Assembly (NCBI GenBank): GCA_045597945.1
Contig: JAZLLD010000022.1
Coordinates: forward strand, 1-15,400
DNA: 15,400 nt
Reading direction: 5' to 3'
Origin: Colimorpha sp045597945
GTDB taxonomy: Bacteria > Bacteroidota > Bacteroidia > Bacteroidales > P3
Shown here: piece after piece, positions 1 through 7,049 of the stretch
Numbering within the stretch: position 1 is the stretch's first letter
How the letters are laid out: the number at the start of each line of letters is the position of its first letter
The notes under the pieces: model-generated
Told to the model about the DNA's origin: nothing
What the model saw: only the letters and a program-made list of their open reading frames with translations
Databases searched by the model: none
Program-made: the position numbers and the translations under genes

Positions 1-1
1 C

Positions 2-409
2 ATCGTATATTCCAAGTCCCTCAAGCGCAATGTGAGGCTGGTGGTGTTCCAACCCAAGGATGGGAAACACATCCTCTATTTCTCCACCGATACAGATATG
101 AGTGCGAAGGATGTCGTGGAATACTACCGCACGCGCTTCCAGATAGAGTTTTGCTATCGCGACGGAAAGCAGTCTGCCGGGCTCTGCGAATGCCAGGCCA
201 GGGACTTTGCCAAACTGGATTTCGCCTTCAACGCCTCTCTAACTGCCGTCAATGTGGCAAAGATCGTCATCAAGGAGCACTATCCCACTTTCTCTATAGC
301 AAACCTTAAGTCGCTGTTATACAATGCATATATCATGAACCGATTTTTTGTCATATCGGGTTTCCGTCCGAACGTTGCGGAAACCGAGCGCAAAGCCAAG
401 CTTGCTTGA
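2..409 (+). CDS. IS4-family DDE transposase, C-terminal part (5' end outside window, 3' end altered)
   Basis: This is the C-terminal part of a DDE transposase that would cut and join the ends of its insertion sequence. The frame is open from the left edge (position 2), so the GTG at 32 is an internal codon, not the start. The IS4 signature Y-(2)-R-(3)-E-(6)-K is visible exactly at nt 125-169 (Tyr, Arg, Glu, Lys in the stretch YRTRFQIEFCYRDGK), and this Glu is the catalytic acid of the DDE triad. The family's hydrophobic C-terminal helices follow. The stop at 407-409 lies inside the first copy of a 72-bp repeat. The last residues (from NVAETE) are therefore repeat-encoded, and the native tail appears to resume in the same frame at 518-577. 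The gene is probably inactive or has an altered C-terminus. Family assignment is firm; functional state is inferred. Confidence 0.8.
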   Translation: MVYSKSLKRNVRLVVFQPKDGKHILYFSTDTDMSAKDVVEYYRTRFQIEFCYRDGKQSAGLCECQARDFAKLDFAFNASLTAVNVAKIVIKEHYPTFSIANLKSLLYNAYIMNRFFVISGFRPNVAETERKAKLA

Positions 410-514
410 GCTTTGCCGAGGTGGGGCAACGTCAGCGAAGCTAACGTTGCGGAAACCGAGAGCAAAACCAAGCTTGTTTGAGCTTTGCCGAGGAGGAGCA
501 ACGTCAGCTAAGCT
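371..514. repeat. Tandem duplicate of a 72-bp imperfect palindromic repeat
   Basis: Two head-to-tail units, 371-442 and 443-514, match at 66 of 72 positions. Each starts AACGTTGCGGAAACCGAG and ends CAACGTCAGC(G/T)AAGCT. Each unit is also an imperfect inverted repeat: ACGTTGC pairs with GCAACGT near the two sides, and CAAAGCCAAGC pairs with GCTTGAGCTTTG across a TT loop, so it can form a long hairpin. The unit length is a multiple of three, so the transposase frame is kept, but each unit brings an in-frame TGA. It resembles a REP-like or MITE-like chromosomal repeat. It is not a CRISPR because there are no unique spacers. Confidence 0.85.
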
Positions 515-517
515 AAC

Positions 518-577
518 AAGTCAATAAATGCCAAAATTGTCAAAGAACTCTTTAATATCGCGGCTCCTGCCGCCTAA
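518..577 (+). pseudogene. Detached C-terminal tail of the IS4-type transposase
   Basis: After the two 72-bp repeat units the same reading frame (position mod 3 = 2) encodes KSINAKIVKELFNIAAPAA followed by TAA at 575-577. If the 144-bp repeat block is removed, the frame runs without a stop from the GFRPN segment of the upstream transposase into this tail. The tail is therefore read as the original end of the transposase, cut off by stop codons in the repeat. The inference rests on frame continuity and a plausible helical ending; no alignment could be run. Confidence 0.5.
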
Positions 578-725
578 TTGTTAACTATTTTCTACCGAAC
601 CATTGTTTTTTACATGCCGTAAAAAAAGAGCGACAAATAGTCCAATAAAATTAGTTTTTTTATAATTTTTGACTTTAAAGATTTGGCCAACCATATAGAA
701 ATGAGTGTCTTTAAAACTGTTTTGG

Positions 726-2546
726 CTACTGCTTGATAAGTTTTAGGTGATGCACTTTGCCGTTGAGAAGATGGGTTTTGACGATGTAGGGGGCTGGGGG
801 AAGGTTGGAAATGTCGATGGTGGAGGTGTTGCGGAAGGTGGCTGCTATGTGGCCGTTCATGTCAGAGATCTCAATAGACTGGGGCGCTTCGGCGAGGCCT
901 TGTAGGGTGACTTTGCCCGTGGTTGGGTTGGGATAAGCCACAATCCGAGCAACTTCCACTTCTGAAACACCCAGATTGCAATCCTCAACGAGTTTGTCGG
1001 CAAATTGGCCCCAGTAGCTGTCAGCCAGGTAGGTGTCGATATGGCCACAAGGGACTATGATGCTGTTGAGGCGTCCGATATCGGAAAGAGGACCGAGGCC
1101 TGTGACGACGGGGGGTATGGCAGCCTTGAATCGCAAATATTTGAGATTGGCATGGCGGAACACAGCCTCGCCAATCGTATCAGTCTGCCCGAGGAAGGTG
1201 ACATGCCGCAAATTGTTTGAACAAGCCGCAAAAGCAAAATCATCAACCTTCTTCAGCGTATTGGGCAGCACGAGATCTGTGGCGGCCATGGCCCAGAAAG
1301 AGGCATTACCAATCTCCTCAACAGCGTTTCCCCAGGCGATAGAGGACAGACGAGGACAAGAGTTGAAGGCTTCTTTGGGAATAATCTTAAGCGAGTCGGG
1401 AATGACAACAGAAGTCAGTTTCTCGCACCACGAGAAAGCACCTTCGCCCATCGACAGCAAGGTCTGAGGCAAGGTGATGCTGGTGAGATTCTTGTTATCG
1501 CCAAAGGCCAAAGCACCAATCCTTTTCATGTGGGCAGGAAGGGTTATCGTTACCAGCAAGCAACCGTTGAAGCAATTGTCGCTCAGTTCCACCACACCTG
1601 CGGGGAAATCGATGTTTCTCACCCAACTATTATTCTCGAAGCCGCCAACGACTTTCACATTGGGATGCAGAATCACGGTGGCATCCGACTTGTGGCAGGA
1701 AATCAGCGTGTCGTAGCCAGTGCTATAGAGCATCAGACCGTCCATCACATAATGGGTGTTGCCATTGGCGATGCTGAGGTTGGTCAACTGCGGGCAATAG
1801 GAGAAGGGACAAATGCCAATGCTGGTTACGGTGGAGGGAATGACGATGTTGTTGACGGATTCGCAGCAGTTGAAAGCAAAAGCGCCGATACTCTCCAAGC
1901 CCTCGGGCAGCGAGACCGAGGTGGTGTGGCTGTTGAAGCCGAAGGCCTCCTTGCCGATATGCCTCACATACGAAGGCACGTTGATGATACCCGTCACTCC
2001 GTCTGGCACGATGAGGAGTGTGAGGCTGTCCTTGCTGTAGAGCCATCCGCCGATGGAACGGTAGATGGGATTGTCCTCGTCCACGGTGATGGAGGACAGG
2101 TTCCTTGCCCAGAAGGCACAATCTTCGTATTCTTCAAAGCATGCAGGAAGATGCAACGACGAGATACTGGAATAAAGAAAGGCATGGTTGCCAAGGGTAC
2201 GCAAAGAGTCGGGTAACTGCAGCGTTGTGAAATTGCAGTTGTAGAAGCAATATGGGCCAATGCTGCGGACTGTTGCTGGAAGCGTCAGACTGCTGACATT
2301 GCTGCAATACTCAAAAGCCGACTCAGCCAATGCCGTTACGGTGTACGTGGTGCCATCATGTTCCACTGTCTGCGGGATGACAACAGGTCCACTGTAAGCA
2401 TTGTTCAGCAGGTTGTAGTAAGGCTGTACCTCGACGGTCTGCTCCGATGTGACACCGTACACGATGCCGTTAGACACAAAACTCTGTCCCATTGCTCGAA
2501 GACACAAAAAAAATAGAAAAAGAGCACAGATTCGTTTCATGATCAT
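726..2546 (-). CDS. Secreted BspA-like leucine-rich repeat protein with type IX secretion tail
   Basis: This 606-residue protein is probably a surface or secreted adhesin-like protein. Residues 1-20 form a signal peptide (hydrophobic core ALFLFFLCL, likely cleavage after AMG before Gln21). Residues from about 45 to 500 carry roughly a dozen BspA/LRR_5-type repeats of the form L..I.LP..V..IG..AF..C. The end of the array (IPPVV ... IIVPCG) is typical of BspA family members. The last ~75 residues match a type IX (Por) sorting domain: a YPNPTTGKVTL strand, then IEISDMNG, then IDISNLPPAPYIVKT and a basic end. The protein would cross the inner membrane by Sec and the outer membrane by T9SS. Two starts are possible (Met1, and Met3 at 2540); neither has a Shine-Dalgarno. 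The gene is monocistronic, with its own -7 promoter box at 2724-2731. Ligand unknown. Confidence 0.88.
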   Translation of the reverse strand: MIMKRICALFLFFLCLRAMGQSFVSNGIVYGVTSEQTVEVQPYYNLLNNAYSGPVVIPQTVEHDGTTYTVTALAESAFEYCSNVSSLTLPATVRSIGPYCFYNCNFTTLQLPDSLRTLGNHAFLYSSISSLHLPACFEEYEDCAFWARNLSSITVDEDNPIYRSIGGWLYSKDSLTLLIVPDGVTGIINVPSYVRHIGKEAFGFNSHTTSVSLPEGLESIGAFAFNCCESVNNIVIPSTVTSIGICPFSYCPQLTNLSIANGNTHYVMDGLMLYSTGYDTLISCHKSDATVILHPNVKVVGGFENNSWVRNIDFPAGVVELSDNCFNGCLLVTITLPAHMKRIGALAFGDNKNLTSITLPQTLLSMGEGAFSWCEKLTSVVIPDSLKIIPKEAFNSCPRLSSIAWGNAVEEIGNASFWAMAATDLVLPNTLKKVDDFAFAACSNNLRHVTFLGQTDTIGEAVFRHANLKYLRFKAAIPPVVTGLGPLSDIGRLNSIIVPCGHIDTYLADSYWGQFADKLVEDCNLGVSEVEVARIVAYPNPTTGKVTLQGLAEAPQSIEISDMNGHIAATFRNTSTIDISNLPPAPYIVKTHLLNGKVHHLKLIKQ

Positions 2547-2590
2547 TTAATTAAGTATAGGTAGGCTCTAAAAATTCAACTTTTTGTTCG

Positions 2591-2631
2591 TAGGTGCTCG
2601 ACGGAGAGCCTAGCTTAGCCGTCTCGCACCT
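2591..2631 (-). other. Imperfect palindrome in the leader of the BspA-like gene
   Basis: TAGGTGCTCGACGG and CCGTCTCGCACCTA pair over 14 positions with a small internal mismatch, around a 13-nt loop containing CTAGCTTAG. It lies 45 nt upstream of the start codon, inside the predicted transcript, and has no T-tract after it. It could be a leader hairpin or a REP-like remnant. Confidence 0.5.
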
Positions 2632-2681
2632 AAATTTGAGTTTTGAGTTTTACCCAAGATGTCTTATTGGCTCGGCATAGT

Positions 2682-2696
2682 CCAAGTGAAACTTGG
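2682..2696 (-). other. Small hairpin in the leader of the BspA-like gene
   Basis: CCAAGT and ACTTGG flank a GAA loop (6 bp stem, plus strand reading). It lies about 30 nt downstream of the predicted -7 box, near the 5' end of the expected leader. The function is unknown and a stem this short could be chance. Confidence 0.3.
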
Positions 2697-2723
2697 CCTC
2701 TGATCTCGCTTTGAAAGACGTTG

Positions 2724-2731
2724 CAAAGATA
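2724..2731 (-). promoter_or_regulatory. -7 promoter box for the BspA-like gene
   Basis: The minus strand reads TATCTTTG, an exact match to the Bacteroidetes -7 consensus TAnnTTTG, followed by CAACGTC. No exact TTTG -33 box is found 19-21 bp upstream; that region is A/T runs. Transcription would start near 2717 and give a leader of about 170 nt before the start codon at 2546. Confidence 0.55.
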
Positions 2732-3141
2732 TAAACTTTTTCTTATATAGACATTATTTTTTGCATTTTCCTGCCGAACTTATAGGGGGAGGGGTAATTA
2801 TCAATAAGTTACATTTTTACAAATTCTTGGCTGTTAGTTGATACTCAAGCGATTTATTTGCCCTAATCGAAAGCAATTATCAAACATATTTTTGAGAAAG
2901 ACTGCTGACTTCGTTCTCGCTAATCAGACTATCAATGTGATCAATAATCAGTGATTGATGAACTGAGGCGGCCGCCACGCTGTTCCCTATTCCACTTTTT
3001 CACTGTTCACTGAAATTGGATTAGATGACGCAAGCAAGCTTGCCCAAGTCGGCAGCAAAGCACCAGGACGACAACCACTCACATCCAATGGTATTTTCTT
3101 CCTTTTCAGAAATTAGCGGTTTTCCGTACTATGATTGGCAC
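2732..3141. other. Intergenic region with no recognisable gene
   Basis: Nothing convincing is coded here on either strand. The region starts AT-rich and becomes mixed after about 2960. A short inverted repeat (ATCAAT ... ATTGAT, about 2939-2958) and scattered small reading frames without supporting signals are all that is visible. It may contain decayed sequence. Confidence 0.5.
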
Positions 3142-3172
3142 AAAAGCGGCAGCCTTGAACAAGGCTGCCGCT
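3142..3172 (-). terminator. Orphan intrinsic terminator or strong hairpin
   Basis: AGCGGCAGCCTTG (3145-3157) and CAAGGCTGCCGCT (3160-3172) are perfectly complementary, giving a GC-rich stem of about 12 bp with a tight loop. On the minus strand it is followed by TTTT, on the plus strand by mixed sequence, so minus-strand termination is preferred. It lies some 170 nt beyond the terminator of the efflux operon and has no annotated gene of its own upstream. Confidence 0.6.
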
Positions 3173-3341
3173 AACATTTATTAATCCTAAAAATCAAGAA
3201 GTTGGCCTTATGGCTGAGGAACAAATTCTTTGTCTGATTTCGATTGCAAAATTACTGGTTTTCCAGCACATGGACGATAATGAGGATTGGCTATTTTTGC
3301 CGGGAGGCTAGCTAATTGTAGTGAGGCTGCGAGATTTTGGC

Positions 3342-3375
3342 AAAAAAAGAGGGGCAAGTTTACGGCTTGCCCCTC
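3342..3375 (-). terminator. Intrinsic terminator of the efflux operon
   Basis: GAGGGGCAAG (3349-3358) pairs perfectly with CTTGCCCCTC (3366-3375) around a 7-nt loop. On the minus strand the stem is followed by seven T residues (3342-3348). It sits 22 nt after the stop codon of the PII-like gene and closes the efflux operon. Confidence 0.9.
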
Positions 3376-3397
3376 ACATTATAGCTAGTGGAACAGA

Positions 3398-3691
3398 TTA
3401 GACCATCTGCTCGATATTCCAGACAAAAGCGCGGATACCGACTTCCTCGTTGCGCTTATCCAACTTGCGGACAGCGAGGAGGACGGCCTCCACCTTGTCG
3501 TCGTCGACAACAGCCATGACGGCGTTGTTCATCTCGGGCCAGGTGTGGGTGCCGCGGTGGGGATCGCCATTCACATGGCCACGACCCTGGACGTTCTCCC
3601 AGAAGGTGAAACCACGCACACTCAATTCGTCGAGCAGATACTCGACGCGCTCGGTGCTAGCCTGGTTGAAAACAATCATTATACTCTTCAT
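3398..3691 (-). CDS. PII-like small regulatory protein, last gene of the efflux operon
   Basis: This 97-residue cytoplasmic protein has the strand-helix-strand pattern of the PII/GlnB-like superfamily: MKSIMIVFN, a helix ERVEYLLDELSVRG, then a loop of about residues 35-56 (QGRG, then HVNGDPHRGTHTWPEMNN), a strand AVMAVVDD, a helix KVEAVLLAVRKLD, and a closing strand IRAFVWNIEQ. The loop occupies the position of the PII T-loop but lacks the uridylylated tyrosine context of GlnB and is rich in Gly, His, Asp and Trp, which could bind a metal or nucleotide. Known relatives of PII, including the PII 'new group' and DUF3240 proteins, are encoded beside RND efflux systems. The gene follows the permease by 103 nt with a large hairpin between, and a strong terminator follows it. 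Regulation of the pump is inferred; the ligand is unknown. Confidence 0.72.
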   Translation of the reverse strand: MKSIMIVFNQASTERVEYLLDELSVRGFTFWENVQGRGHVNGDPHRGTHTWPEMNNAVMAVVDDDKVEAVLLAVRKLDKRNEEVGIRAFVWNIEQMV

Positions 3692-3718
3692 AGATGTGTA
3701 TTTTTGATTAAGATATTT

Positions 3719-3786
3719 GTTGATGGAGTTGATGAAGTTTGTCGGCCAGCAGGAATTGGCACTGGATTCCGACAGACTCCATCAAC
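3719..3786 (-). other. Large hairpin with two alternative pairings between permease and PII-like gene
   Basis: The arm at 3769-3786 can pair with 3728-3745 over 18 positions (16 Watson-Crick, one wobble, one mismatch), or its first part (3776-3786) can pair perfectly with GTTGATGGAGT at 3719-3729 over 11 bp. The two partners overlap, so the pairings exclude each other. A CCAG/CTGG pair in the loop could extend the longer form. No T-tract follows, so this is not a normal intrinsic terminator. It begins 9 nt after the permease stop. Confidence 0.6.
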
Positions 3787-3794
3787 TTCAAAAA

Positions 3795-6700
3795 TTACTT
3801 GTTATCCAGATCGATGTTCATGAAGACAAACTTCTTGCGGAGTTTTTCTTTGCGCTCGGCTTCGCCACGACGCTCAAAGATGCCATAGAGCACGGGAACT
3901 ACGATGAGGGTGACAATGGTGGAGACCAACAAACCGCCAATGACGATGATACCGAGGGTGGTCCAAAGCTCAGAGCCTTCGGCCTTACTGGTGGCCATAG
4001 GTATCATACCCAGGATGGTGGTGAAGGCGGTCATCAAGACAGGACGCAGACGGCTCTGGCCGGAGACGGCGATGGCCTCATTGAGATTCATGCCGCGCTC
4101 GCGCATAAGGTTGGTATAGTCCACCAGCACAATACCATTTTTGACAACGATACCGATAAGGAGGATGATACCGAGGGAACCGACCATGTCGATGTTCTGA
4201 CCTGTGATAAACAATGCCAGGATTGCGCCAGAGAGGGCAAAAGGAATGGAGAACAAGATGATGAAGGGCTTGCTGAACGATTCGAACTGGGACGCCATGA
4301 CAATATAGACAAGCAGGATGATAAGGATGCCGAGGAGGCCCATGTTGGAGAAGTTCTCCTGCTGATCCTGGTAAGCACCGGCAAGAACCACATGGATGTC
4401 GTGAGGCACATTCATCTGGTCAATCTCGGACTGCACGTTCTCAGCCATCTTGGCCAAGGAAGTGTGGTAGGGGTTGACGCTGATGGTGAGGTAGCGCTGA
4501 CGGTTCTTGCGCTGGATGGTGGGAGGACACCAGTATTCTTCAACCGTTGCCAACTCCTTCAGCTTGATAGTCTGACCGGTAGCGGTGGTGAGGGGGAGTT
4601 CCTCAATGTCGGTGATAGAGCTGCGATAGTCCTCTTTCAAACGGCATACGATATTGTATTCATCGCCATCTTCCTTGAGGAATCCGCAAGGCATACCATA
4701 CACACGGTAGCGCACGCTGGCAGCCACCTGGGAAGAGCTGAGGCCGTGGCGGGCCAGCTTCTCCTTGTCGAAAACGATCTTGAGCTCGGCACGGTCCTCA
4801 TCACGGCTGGGGTTGCAGTCGCGGGCACCGGGCACGTTGTCCTCAATGCGTTTCATGACATCCTGCGCGAACTGATAGGATGCGTCGAAGTCGTAGCCAT
4901 AGATTTCAACAGAGAGGCTGTTGTTGCCACCGCCACCCATGCCGCCTTCAGAGATGATGACGCGGTTGAGCTCGGGGTAATCGCCAAAGCATTTACGCAG
5001 ACGCTCCTGATATTCAAAGATTGTGGTGCTGCGCTCGTACTTGGTAGTAGTGCGGATCTGGAGAGAAATCTTATTGTTGGTGGTGCTGTTGAACAGAGCG
5101 CCAAAGCCAGCGTCATCGTTAGAACCGGCAGAGGTGGAGAAAGAGATGAGGTCGTCGCCAAGGATTTCGCGGATGTCGGCCTCCATGTGGCGGGCGGTCT
5201 TCAGCGTTTCTTCAATACGCGTACCGCGCTGTAGCTCAGCGGTAATGTTGATACGGCCGTTATCCTGCTGCTTCATAAAGTCCATACCGATGGTGCCAGT
5301 GCACATGGGCAGCATGGTAACGATGAATACGCCAAGGGCAGAGAAAAGGGTGACGCGCTTGTGGCCCAAGCACCAGCGAAGAACGCCGGCATACCAAACC
5401 TCGATGCTGGTGAACATGCGGCCGATGGTGTTGTCGAAACTGAATTTCTTTTCGGCTTTCTTGCGCTCATACTCTTCTTCATCCTTACGGTTCAGGAAGA
5501 AGGGTTTCTCCTTAAGCATCTTGCTGGAGAGCATGGGGATGATGGTGATGGCGGAAGCCGTGGAAACGCAGACCACAATGGTGATAATCCAACCTAATTC
5601 CTTGAACATGATACCGGCCATACCGGGCAGCATGGTGAGGGGGACGAACACGGCCACGAGCACAAGGGTGGTGGCAATAACAGAGGTCCACACCTCGTTG
5701 GTAGCACAAATGGCAGCCTCACGGGGGCTCTCACCACGAGAGATGTGTTTGGACACGTTCTCCAGGACCACAATGGCATCGTCGACCACCATACCGATGG
5801 CCACGGTGAGCGATGCCAGCGAGATGATATTCAGCGAGCTGTCGGATATCAACAGATAGATAAATGCCGTGACAAGGGATATAGGAATGGTCAGACCGAT
5901 GATGAAGGCACTGCGCCAATCGCCCAAGAAGAGGAACACCACAAGCACAACGAACAGCAGTGCATACATGATAGAGGAGGTAAGACCACTGATAGCGTTC
6001 TGGATGGAGGATGATTCATCGCGGATGATGTTGATTTCGATGTCGGGGGGCAGCGTCTTGCGGATATCTTCAAGTTTCTTGATCACATTCTTGGTGATGG
6101 CCACAGTGTTGGCGCCGGTCTGCTTGGAGATTGTCATACGGGCACCTTCTTGACCATTGATCTTTTCGTCAAGCGAAAGGTCCTTGATGGTATCGCGGAC
6201 GGTAGCAAGGTCGCGAACATAAATGGGTTTGCCACCAATGTTAGCCACCATGATGTCGTTGATTTCCGAACTCTCTTCATATTCGCTCTTTACACGCATC
6301 TGGTACTGCTCCTTACCCATTTTGACGGTACCGGAAGCCATATCCAAGTTGTTGCTGCTGATGGCTGCACCAACAGCCTCTACACTCAGGTGGTAGGCTT
6401 CGAGCTGCTTGGGATCGAGGTCAATATAGATGTAGCGTTCCGGAGCACCACTGACGGAGATGTTACCGATGCCGTTGATACGGTTGAGTTCATTGGTTAC
6501 GTTTTCGTCGATGATTTTCTCCAGGCCGGGATAGCTTTCCTTGGCGGTGAAGCCAAGCACCATCACAGGCATAGCGCTGGAATTGAGTTTCAAGATGGTA
6601 GGACGAGAGACACCGTCGGGGAGGTTGTCATAGACAAGGTCCACATAAGAGCGGATATCATTCAAGGCCTCATCCAAGTTGGAGCCCCACTGGAATTCGA

Positions 6701-6977
6701 GTGTGACTACAGAGAGATTGTCCTTGGATGTAGAAGTGAGATTTTTGAGACCATCCACCGAGTTGAGGGCATTCTCAATATTCTTGGTGATATTGGTCTC
6801 GATATCGCTGGCATTAGCACCAGCGTAAGTGGTCATCACAGTGATATAGGGAGGATCCATCTCAGGCATCTGGTCGATAGGCAGCTGCTTGAGTGAGAAC
6901 AGACCCAAGATGATGACGGCCACAAATATCAAGCCCGTAGTAATAGGCTTATTGATAGCTGTTTTGTAGATTGCCAT
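3795..6977 (-). CDS. RND efflux transporter permease, HAE1/AcrB type
   Basis: This 1060-residue protein is the inner-membrane proton-driven pump of a tripartite efflux system and probably exports hydrophobic or amphiphilic compounds. Length and architecture fit AcrB. TM1 is at about residues 11-30, followed by a large periplasmic porter region. The cluster SIMYALLFVVLVVFLFLGDW begins near 335, and TM4 GMVVDDAIVVLENV carries the Asp pair at 399-400. A second half has the same layout, including VKNGIVLVDY with the TM10 lysine, so the proton relay residues are present. The DD pair points to the HAE1 branch rather than the heavy-metal branch. It is preceded by the adaptor gene, but an inserted four-helix bundle cassette separates them; its start is 16 nt from the cassette edge. 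The C-terminus ends in a charged tail. Substrate unknown. Confidence 0.95.
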   Translation of the reverse strand: MAIYKTAINKPITTGLIFVAVIILGLFSLKQLPIDQMPEMDPPYITVMTTYAGANASDIETNITKNIENALNSVDGLKNLTSTSKDNLSVVTLEFQWGSNLDEALNDIRSYVDLVYDNLPDGVSRPTILKLNSSAMPVMVLGFTAKESYPGLEKIIDENVTNELNRINGIGNISVSGAPERYIYIDLDPKQLEAYHLSVEAVGAAISSNNLDMASGTVKMGKEQYQMRVKSEYEESSEINDIMVANIGGKPIYVRDLATVRDTIKDLSLDEKINGQEGARMTISKQTGANTVAITKNVIKKLEDIRKTLPPDIEINIIRDESSSIQNAISGLTSSIMYALLFVVLVVFLFLGDWRSAFIIGLTIPISLVTAFIYLLISDSSLNIISLASLTVAIGMVVDDAIVVLENVSKHISRGESPREAAICATNEVWTSVIATTLVLVAVFVPLTMLPGMAGIMFKELGWIITIVVCVSTASAITIIPMLSSKMLKEKPFFLNRKDEEEYERKKAEKKFSFDNTIGRMFTSIEVWYAGVLRWCLGHKRVTLFSALGVFIVTMLPMCTGTIGMDFMKQQDNGRINITAELQRGTRIEETLKTARHMEADIREILGDDLISFSTSAGSNDDAGFGALFNSTTNNKISLQIRTTTKYERSTTIFEYQERLRKCFGDYPELNRVIISEGGMGGGGNNSLSVEIYGYDFDASYQFAQDVMKRIEDNVPGARDCNPSRDEDRAELKIVFDKEKLARHGLSSSQVAASVRYRVYGMPCGFLKEDGDEYNIVCRLKEDYRSSITDIEELPLTTATGQTIKLKELATVEEYWCPPTIQRKNRQRYLTISVNPYHTSLAKMAENVQSEIDQMNVPHDIHVVLAGAYQDQQENFSNMGLLGILIILLVYIVMASQFESFSKPFIILFSIPFALSGAILALFITGQNIDMVGSLGIILLIGIVVKNGIVLVDYTNLMRERGMNLNEAIAVSGQSRLRPVLMTAFTTILGMIPMATSKAEGSELWTTLGIIVIGGLLVSTIVTLIVVPVLYGIFERRGEAERKEKLRKKFVFMNIDLDNK

Positions 6978-6992
6978 AACTATTTAATTTAG

Positions 6993-7010
6993 AATTAATA
7001 ATTAATAATT
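6993..7010 (+). repeat. Left 18-bp inverted repeat of the four-helix bundle cassette
   Basis: AATTAATAATTAATAATT here is the exact reverse complement of 7427-7444. The pair encloses 452 bp containing a single small gene. Confidence 0.7.
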
Positions 7011-7049
7011 AAAAGTTCTTTGCGCAATTAGTTGTAATAGTGCGTAGAT

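Larger units (their letters stand above)
1..577 (+). mobile_element. Right-hand part of an IS4-type insertion sequence, left end outside the window
   Basis: The window opens inside a transposase gene, so only the 3' part of the element is visible. The transposase frame and its detached tail run to 577. The right terminal inverted repeat should lie shortly after 577 but cannot be placed without the left end. The AT-rich stretch 578-725 shows no gene. A 144-bp tandem repeat sits inside the element. Confidence 0.6.

Noticed and set aside
280..501. Minus-strand open frame reading through the 72-bp repeats
   Set aside because: The repetitive peptide is just the translation of the palindromic repeat units and the transposase antisense; there is no start signal or promoter.
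371..514. CRISPR array
   Set aside because: The two units are adjacent with no spacer, are 72 bp long, and there are no cas genes.
674..718. Inverted repeat TTTAAAGA ... TCTTTAAA as terminator of the BspA-like gene
   Set aside because: The arms are AT-only and far apart, and the minus-strand sequence after them is A-rich, not T-rich.
3024..3174. Plus-strand frame of about 49 codons beginning MTQASLPK
   Set aside because: It runs through the hairpin at 3145-3172 and has no family resemblance. The shared CAAGCAAGCTTG string with the 72-bp repeat is too short to call a repeat copy.
3210..3311. Plus-strand 33-codon frame starting MAEEQILCL
   Set aside because: No promoter, ribosome site or known family; it is short and lies in a region of otherwise minus-strand signals.
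3717..5234. Long plus-strand open frame of 505 codons
   Set aside because: It lies entirely opposite the RND permease and the hairpin after it. Its composition (rich in His, Asp and Gly) is typical of an antisense shadow, and it has no recognisable domain.
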